Shown here piece after piece: positions 46,450 to 51,249 of a stretch of 51,249 nt of DNA. The stretch lies in the NCBI GenBank assembly GCA_005222975.1, contig NJBI01000021.1, forward strand, positions 1-51,249, read 5' to 3'. The position numbers and the translations under genes were made by a program. Every line of letters begins with the position of its first letter. The first letter of the stretch is position 1. This DNA is from Promethearchaeota archaeon Loki_b31. GTDB lineage: Archaea; Asgardarchaeota; Lokiarchaeia; Sigyniarchaeales; SOKP01. Under the pieces are notes generated by a model. The model was not told the DNA's origin. It saw only the letters and a list, made by a program, of their open reading frames with translations, and searched no databases.

Positions 46450-46515
46450 ATTCAATAATAATGATTATAGCTTTTTGAAAATTTTTTAAATAAAATAAAA
46501 AGGAAAAAAACAGAT

Positions 46516-47658
46516 ATGGATAAAGTAGGAATAGTTGGATGCACACAAACTAAATACGAAGCAGATAAAATCGATCAAACTTACTCCGAACTTGTTTTTG
46601 AAGTTGTAAAAAAGCTTCACAACGAATTAGGGATTACTAACGACGATATAGGGTGTGTAATTACTAGTTCCAACGATTTTAACGATGGAAGAACGATCGC
46701 AAACATGGCTATACAAGATGCTGTAGGGTCTGTTAGAAAAGCTGAATCTAGAGTCTCTGGAGATGGTGCTTTCGCCTATATTTACGGAGCAATGAGAATT
46801 TTATCAGAGTCATTCGATACAGTACTGGTAGTTTCACATTGTAAATGCTCTGAAGTTAACCAATATTTAGTAAACAATACTATTTTTGATCCTTATTATC
46901 AAAGACATTTAGGTTTAGATCAAATTTCATCAGCAGGTTTAATGGCTAACATGTATATGAATAAATATGGTGTAACTGAAGACCAAGCAGCTAAAGTTGT
47001 AGTTAAAAATCGAAAAAACGCTCTCAATAATCCTTATGCGCATTTACAGAAAGAAATTACAATTGGCGATGTTCTTAATTCAAAGATAATGGCACATCCT
47101 TTAAAAGAATTAGATTTCCCTCCTTTCTCAGATGGTGCAGTGGCTATGCTATTAGCAAAAGAAGATATAGCTAAAAAGATGACAGATACGCCCGTTTGGC
47201 TTAAGGGTTATGGAAGTTGTACTGACGCTTATTATTTAGGACATAGGAACATGACGGATTTGGTAGGTTTAGAATTAGCCGCTAAACAAGCTTATAAAAT
47301 GGCGAGTATTACTGATCCTATTAAAGAAATAGATGTTTGTGAAGTAAGCGAAAACTTCAGTACTCACGAATTGATGATTTACGAAGCACTAGGGTTATGC
47401 GCTCCTGGAGAAGGTGGTAAATTTATAGAGGGAGGGGAAACAGAGATGAATGGTTCTATTCCAGTAAATCCCTCTGGAGGAGTGTTATCAAGTAATCCCA
47501 TAATGGCAAATGGTTTAATTAGAGTAGCTGAAATTGCGTTACAATTAAAGGGTAAGGCAGATAAAAGACAAGTTCCTAACGCAAAAACTGGTTTAGCTTA
47601 TGGCATGAACGGGATATGTTCTCAGGGAAACTGTGTATTAATATTTGGAGGTGAATGA
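46516..47658 (+). CDS. thiolase-like protein lacking the usual catalytic residues
   Basis: 380 residues. Thiolase fold landmarks: VGIVGCTQTKYEADKIDQTY, SFDTVLVVSHCKCSE, VVKNRKNALNNPYAHLQ, EIDVCEVSENFSTHELMIYE and VNPSGGVLSSNPIMANGL. The position of the nucleophilic Cys reads SRVSGDGAFAY, and the GHP motif His is Asn (SNP). The C-terminal CxG motif is also absent (MNGICSQGNCVLIFG). This subfamily pairs with DUF35 proteins. It is first of a four-gene operon with a second thiolase-like gene and two DUF35 genes. Confidence 0.82.
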   Translation: MDKVGIVGCTQTKYEADKIDQTYSELVFEVVKKLHNELGITNDDIGCVITSSNDFNDGRTIANMAIQDAVGSVRKAESRVSGDGAFAYIYGAMRILSESFDTVLVVSHCKCSEVNQYLVNNTIFDPYYQRHLGLDQISSAGLMANMYMNKYGVTEDQAAKVVVKNRKNALNNPYAHLQKEITIGDVLNSKIMAHPLKELDFPPFSDGAVAMLLAKEDIAKKMTDTPVWLKGYGSCTDAYYLGHRNMTDLVGLELAAKQAYKMASITDPIKEIDVCEVSENFSTHELMIYEALGLCAPGEGGKFIEGGETEMNGSIPVNPSGGVLSSNPIMANGLIRVAEIALQLKGKADKRQVPNAKTGLAYGMNGICSQGNCVLIFGGE

Positions 47659-47660
47659 AA

Positions 47661-47828
47661 ATGTCAAAGCACGATGTGGCCGTTGTCGGTATAGGTCAAA
47701 CTAAATTCAGAAGTAAGAGAAGAGATGTTAATATCCCTGAGATGGTATACGAAGCCGTTAAAATGGCTCTTGATGATGCTCAACTTGAACCTAAAGACAT
47801 TGATGCCATCATTATAGGTAATATTTAA
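47661..47828 (+). CDS. N-terminal part of a split thiolase-like protein
   Basis: 55 residues, starting ATG 47661 behind GGAGGTGA that overlaps the end of the previous gene. The sequence (HDVAVVGIGQTKFRSKRRDV ... PKDIDAIIIGN) is the standard N-terminus of the thiolase-like family. It stops at TAA 47826, just where the chain should continue with MDHFEGINFSE. The rest follows in the same frame from 47853. See the insertion feature. Confidence 0.75.
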   Translation: MSKHDVAVVGIGQTKFRSKRRDVNIPEMVYEAVKMALDDAQLEPKDIDAIIIGNI

Positions 47829-47852
47829 TTTCATCTCGAGATTAAATACTAA
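47823..47852 (+). other. 30-base in-frame insertion with hairpin splitting the thiolase gene
   Basis: Removing these 30 bases joins GGT AAT to ATG GAC and restores one frame (IIIGN-MDHFEGIN). The insertion contains two in-frame TAA stops. It carries an 8-bp inverted repeat, TATTTAAT (47822-47829) and ATTAAATA (47841-47848), with an 11-base loop holding the palindrome ATCTCGAGAT region. Its boundaries can slide by two bases. It could be an RNA-level intron, a programmed gap or a recent mutation. Confidence 0.6.
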
Positions 47853-48857
47853 ATGGACCATTTTGAAGGAATTAATTTCTCTGAATTATTCTGTGGAATT
47901 GAAGGAGCTCCTGGATATTTAAAACCTGTAGTTAAGGTTGCAACAGGTGGCACAACGGGTAGTTCCTTAGCTATATGTGGTTATCACAATGTTGCCTCAG
48001 GAATTTATAACAAGGTTTTAGTTGTTGGTTGGGAAAAATTAAAAGAAGGTGGAGCTACTACCGGTATAATAACAGCATTTGATCCGGTATGGGAAAGACC
48101 ATCTTTAGCTGGTGCTCTCGGTCCACTAGCCCTTATGGCAGGTATGTATTCTGCCAAATATGGAATAACAGCAGAACAAGCAGCAAAAGTTACGGTAAAA
48201 AATAGAAGTAATGCGGCAAATAATCCATTTGCACATTTACAGATGCCAAATATTACCATTGATTACGTTATGAGTTCTCAAATGATATCGTACCCTTTAA
48301 GACTACACGATGTTTGCCCTCAAAGCGAAGGCGCTTGTGCTCTCATTTACGCTAACGAGGAAGAAACTAAAAAGATAACCGATAACCCCGCTTGGTTCCA
48401 CGCGGTAGAAACTACCCACTATTACACTTTTGGTACTGATGAAGCAATGTTCGATCTCCCTACTGCTACACTTGCGTCTAAGAAAGCTTATAAAAAAGCA
48501 GGCATTAAAAATCCTGTAAAAGATTTAGATGTAGCAGAAATCTATGAACCGACATCTTGGAGCGAACTTTCATGGACCGAAGCGTTAGGGTTTTGCAAAC
48601 CTGGTGAAGGCGGAAAATTATTAGACGAAGGAATAACATTAATGAGTGGAGAGTTTCCTGTCAACCCCTCAGGGGGCGTCTTAAGCACAAATCCTATTGG
48701 AGCTACAGCATTAGTGCGATTAGCTGAAGCAGCAATTCAAGTTATGGGGCGAGGTGAAAAAAGACAAGTCCCCGATGTAGAAAAAGCTCTCGCAATGGGA
48801 TTTGGCGGAAGTCTTTGGACTGAAATTCTAATATTAGGAAGAGAACCTTTGAGGTGA
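47853..48857 (+). CDS. C-terminal main part of a split thiolase-like protein
   Basis: 334 residues from ATG 47853, which directly follows a TAA and lacks a good ribosome-binding site. It holds the catalytic fold: KVATGGTTGSSLAICGYHNV (no nucleophilic Cys), KVLVVGWEKLKEGG, VKNRSNAANNPFAHLQM, DLDVAEIYEPTSWSELSWTE and VNPSGGVLSTNPIGATALVR (GHP His replaced by Asn). With the 47661-47828 segment it makes a full-length 389-residue thiolase-like protein. The downstream DUF35 gene starts four bases after the stop. Confidence 0.82.
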   Translation: MDHFEGINFSELFCGIEGAPGYLKPVVKVATGGTTGSSLAICGYHNVASGIYNKVLVVGWEKLKEGGATTGIITAFDPVWERPSLAGALGPLALMAGMYSAKYGITAEQAAKVTVKNRSNAANNPFAHLQMPNITIDYVMSSQMISYPLRLHDVCPQSEGACALIYANEEETKKITDNPAWFHAVETTHYYTFGTDEAMFDLPTATLASKKAYKKAGIKNPVKDLDVAEIYEPTSWSELSWTEALGFCKPGEGGKLLDEGITLMSGEFPVNPSGGVLSTNPIGATALVRLAEAAIQVMGRGEKRQVPDVEKALAMGFGGSLWTEILILGREPLR

Positions 48858-48861
48858 TAAT

Positions 48862-49350
48862 ATGAGTAAAAAAAAAGGTCAAGAAAAAGTTTTTGAAATT
48901 AAATGGAAGACTAACTTACCGTATAGATATTCAATTGGCAAACTTGCAGTTAAATTTTTCGAGGAACTCAAGGAAAATAAAAAGATAATGGGAAGTAAAT
49001 GCTCAAAATGTGGTAAGGTAAATTTTCCACCAAGAGCAGTTTGTGCCGATTGCATGGTTGAAATGACTATCGACGATATGGTTGAATTATCCCCTAAAGG
49101 TACTTTGGCGGGTTTCACGGTAGTTAATTATCCTTTCACTGATCCTAACACTGGGGGCATGCGACCCTTTCCATATGGTTATGCACTATTTAAATTGGAT
49201 GGCGCTGATACTTATACAATGCACTTTATTAACGAAACAGATCACACCAAGATGAAAGTTGGGCAACGCGTTGAGGCCGTTTTTAAAGAAGAAAGAGAAG
49301 GTAATATAGGAGATATTAAATATTATAAGGTTATTAAAGAGGAGAAATAA
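48862..49350 (+). CDS. DUF35 OB-fold/zinc-ribbon protein (partner of thiolase-like protein)
   Basis: 162 residues. Zinc ribbon CSKCGKVNFPPRAVCADC (four Cys, about residues 46-63), then an OB-fold (GTLAGFTVVNYPFTDPNTGG, PYGYALFKLDGADTYTMHFI, VEAVFKEEREG). ATG behind GAGGTGATAAT. These proteins stabilise and help transfer CoA intermediates between thiolase-family enzymes. It is immediately downstream of the split thiolase gene and paralogous to the next gene. Confidence 0.88.
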   Translation: MSKKKGQEKVFEIKWKTNLPYRYSIGKLAVKFFEELKENKKIMGSKCSKCGKVNFPPRAVCADCMVEMTIDDMVELSPKGTLAGFTVVNYPFTDPNTGGMRPFPYGYALFKLDGADTYTMHFINETDHTKMKVGQRVEAVFKEEREGNIGDIKYYKVIKEEK

Positions 49351-49367
49351 ATTTGGAGGGATAAAAA

Positions 49368-49817
49368 ATGAGCCAAGAAATTGAGAAAAAAGTATTTAGA
49401 GGTAGAATTAAAGTTCCTTATAAGCACACTGCTGGAGCCTATGTTGAAAAATTTATTACCGAAATTGGAAAAAACAATAAGATTTTCGGTGTAAAATGCC
49501 CAAAGTGCAAAAAAGTTTACGTTCCTCCCAAAATGATTTGTTTCGAATGTTTCGAAAAAATGGAAGAATGGATCGAAGTCGGAAACCAAGGAACCGTTAA
49601 AGGATTTACTGTTATCACACACTCAACACCAGTGTTGCCCTTAGAGCCACCTTTTGCTTATGGAATCATCACGCTCGATGGTGCAGATACAGATTTTGTG
49701 CACATAATAAAAGAAAGCGATCCAAAAAAACTGAAAATAGGTATGAGAGTCGAAGCTGTGTTTAAAGAGGTGCCACGAAAAAGAATATTGGATATAGAAT
49801 ATTTTAATCCAATATAA
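49368..49817 (+). CDS. DUF35 OB-fold/zinc-ribbon protein (second of tandem pair)
   Basis: 149 residues. Zinc ribbon CPKCKKVYVPPKMICFEC, OB-fold (GTVKGFTVITHSTPVLPLEP, AYGIITLDGADTDFVHIIKE, VEAVFKEVPR). Strong ribosome-binding site GGAGGGAT. The two tandem DUF35 genes match the two thiolase-like genes ahead of them, so two thiolase-DUF35 pairs are likely encoded in one operon. A T-run follows at about 49838. Confidence 0.88.
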   Translation: MSQEIEKKVFRGRIKVPYKHTAGAYVEKFITEIGKNNKIFGVKCPKCKKVYVPPKMICFECFEKMEEWIEVGNQGTVKGFTVITHSTPVLPLEPPFAYGIITLDGADTDFVHIIKESDPKKLKIGMRVEAVFKEVPRKRILDIEYFNPI

Positions 49818-49897
49818 GATAATTTATTTATAACTTTTTTTTATTTCTTACTTTATTAAGAATATAACCCTATATCTCCCATATCAACTTAATGATC

Positions 49898-49928
49898 GTG
49901 CAACTTTGTGATCTGATTCCCGTTGCAC
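49898..49928. repeat. 7-bp inverted repeat hairpin downstream of the thiolase operon
   Basis: GTGCAAC (49898-49904) and GTTGCAC (49922-49928) can pair around a 17-base loop, about 80 bases after the last DUF35 stop. It might be a transcript-end structure or chance; it is not a tRNA. Confidence 0.35.
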
Positions 49929-49952
49929 ATAACTATTTAAGACTTAAAATGA

Positions 49953-50408
49953 ACTATTAAGAGAAATCTTCAAAAATTAATTAATCTCTGCATCCTTGAT
50001 TTAAGTTACAATAAGATTGCTGAGATTAAGGGGTTGAACTGCTTATTTAAATTGGAGCATCTTCTTCTCGACAAGAATTAGATAAAGGAAATTAAGGGGC
50101 TCGACCAACTCTGGAATCTAGAAATCATCGGTTTTGAGACCAACCTTATTACTATTTTAATAGAATATTACCCATGTCTTTAAATCATTCATTCAATAAT
50201 GACATAACATAATTAAATCAATCAGTCAAAAAAGGTAAAGATTGCTTTGAAAAAAAAAAATAAAGAAATAATTGAGATAGTATTTAAGAATGAATCAATT
50301 TAGTCATGTATAAATGTTGAAGAAATATTTGAAACCCTATAGAAGCAATCCGTACAAGAAACTCTTGACATGTGTCTAAGCTCAGGATCAAAACTCTTTA
50401 CTCATTAA
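49953..50408 (+). pseudogene. decayed leucine-rich-repeat protein gene
   Basis: In one frame (codons starting 49953) the translation reads as two SDS22-like leucine-rich repeats: NLQKLINLCILDLSYNKIAE-IKGL, then FKLEHLLLDKN-stop-IKEIKGLDQLWNLE. It breaks off at TAA 50181. The same frame, after a region with several stops, resumes as coding-like KEIIEIVFKNESI-stop-SCINVEEIFETL-stop-KQSVQETLDMCLSSGSKLF up to 50406. Stops include TAG and TAA. No start or intact LRR domain is left. The stretch 50409-50742 shows no coding sequence and no repeats. Confidence 0.6.
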
Positions 50409-50742
50409 AAAAACTTCTTAAAACAAAAATGAACATGTTTAGTTTACTGACTATTTCCAATTTGAATTTGATTTCTGATCTCATTTAGTCTTTCTGGAAA
50501 ATAGCTAACTTAATTTAAAACTCAAAACACTGATATTCTTCTTAAGAAATTTATCAATAATTACAGGAATAGTGCTTAAAAAAATTTCTAGAAAAAATTT
50601 TTCAAATTTCCATATCCTAAAACATATTTCGAATATAGAACGCATTTCAAAAAAAGATGGAGAATCAAATAATTGATGATTTTAAAGATTTGAGTAAATC
50701 CCTACGACCTTTAAAGGGGATAGTATGTTATATTAGTGAAGA

Positions 50743-51129
50743 TTAAAATGTTAAATGATAAAATGGGAGAATTAGGTAAAATGCGTACAAAATGATTATT
50801 GTTAAAATATAAATAAGAAATAGAATGATGTATCGTAATTTTTTATTATTAAAGATGGATAGGGAGTCTAAAAACTTTAATGAAACAAATTTTGGAAGAA
50901 CAAATCCTGAATTTTTGTAATAGTTCTGAAAATCATAAGGATATTTCTTGCTTAATTTAAGATCCTCAAAATCGGAGTAGATAATCATAAGAAAGATAAA
51001 CTGTACCCAAGTAACAATATCTCCTATTCTGACACCATAAAAAATAAAAAATGGAAAAATCATAATTATTATTGCTAAATTTTGTGGATGACGAATATAT
51101 TTATAAATTCCTTGTCGAACTATTTTTTT
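50743..51129 (-). pseudogene. 5'-truncated isoprenylcysteine/phospholipid methyltransferase-like gene
   Basis: Read leftward, the frame from 51129 to TGA/TAA before 50743 begins VRQGIYKYIRHPQNLAIIIM, the family core motif (G-x-Y-x-x-x-R-H-P). A membrane segment, then EDLKLSKKYPYDFQNYYKNS (the E...Y...Y motif of ICMT/PEMT-type enzymes) and a last hydrophobic segment follow. An in-frame stop lies at 51132-51130, and base composition changes there. The N-terminal membrane helices and start are missing, so the gene is broken or the sequence join is wrong. Confidence 0.6.
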
Positions 51130-51130
51130 T

Positions 51131-51249
51131 TATGAGATCGCAAAGTCGTCTCACCCGACAATAATGCCCTCCGCAGCTCTAGATGTAATATTCTGATAGT
51201 AGTTTGAAGTATCCACATGTAACCCTTCGTAATGGCGAGACCTCGTACG
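51131..51249. other. terminal stretch of different composition, origin unknown
   Basis: About 45 per cent G+C by hand count, against a very AT-rich window. No reading frame, tRNA or known repeat was recognised. It begins right where the methyltransferase frame is lost, at a run of T (51123-51130). It may be the end of a mobile element or a contig-end artefact. Confidence 0.4.

Noticed and set aside
49890..49935. Possible tRNA or tRNA fragment (GTGCAAC...GATTCCCGTTGCAC)
   Set aside because: Only one 7-bp stem can form. There is no cloverleaf, anticodon loop or CCA-side acceptor, so it was kept only as an inverted repeat.
49953..50408. Recoded TAG (pyrrolysine or reassigned stop) in the LRR region
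   Set aside because: TAA and TGA stops also interrupt the same frame and there is no start, so decay is the simpler reading.

Overview
The window is AT-rich archaeal DNA and most likely comes from an Asgard (Lokiarchaeia-like) archaeon. The case rests on three things. There is a Rag/Gtr-type small GTPase with a roadblock-like C-terminal half. There is an archaeal tetrahydromethanopterin C1 pathway (Ftr, Mtd, MtdB-like) next to an HdrA/MvhD-[NiFe] hydrogenase operon. Archaeal household genes (Cdc48, archaeal-type GlyRS, AmrS) are also present. No rRNA, tRNA, CRISPR array or intact insertion sequence was seen. Starts are ATG, TTG and GTG, usually behind a GGTGA/GGAGG ribosome-binding site. Three genes appear to start at near-cognate codons (ATA, ACG, ATT).

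Region by region. 1-3.0 kb: the tail of an unknown gene and a RecB-family nuclease with several winged-helix modules. 3.0-5.8 kb: adenine phosphoribosyltransferase, the Rag-like GTPase and an unknown protein. 5.8-10.4 kb (minus strand): a winged-helix-HdrA-MvhD fusion followed by the small and large subunits of a [NiFe] hydrogenase. 10.7-18 kb: two paralogous unknown proteins, an MtdB-like dehydrogenase, Cdc48, a small unknown protein, F420-dependent Mtd and Ftr. 18-22.5 kb: two large membrane-anchored surface proteins. 22.6-32.1 kb: GlyRS, membrane proteins, a coiled-coil protein, two tandem GNAT acetyltransferases, an acyltransferase-like membrane protein and two TPR proteins. 32.1-42 kb: a redox-active Cys protein, AmrS, glycerol-3-phosphate dehydrogenase, an SCP2 protein, a PfkB-type kinase, a methyltransferase, a YprB-type nuclease and an acyl-CoA dehydrogenase. 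42.2-49.8 kb: three thiolase-like proteins, three DUF35 proteins and two BKACE enzymes, probably one acyl-CoA/beta-keto-acid module. 49.8-51.2 kb: decayed DNA with an LRR pseudogene and a truncated isoprenylcysteine-methyltransferase-like gene, ending in a stretch of different base composition.

How the genes fit together. The hydrogenase/HdrA complex would couple H2 to ferredoxin and to a second acceptor. Ftr, Mtd and the MtdB-like enzyme carry C1 units on H4MPT (methyl branch of the Wood-Ljungdahl pathway), with two different electron carriers for the same methylene/methenyl step. The acyl-CoA dehydrogenase, thiolase, DUF35 and BKACE genes suggest turnover of acyl-CoA or beta-keto acids feeding acetyl-CoA to that pathway. 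The most interesting items are the winged helix fused to HdrA, the hydrogenase large subunit that ends exactly at the normal processing histidine, the recurrent near-cognate start codons, and a thiolase gene split by a 30-base in-frame insertion that forms a hairpin.
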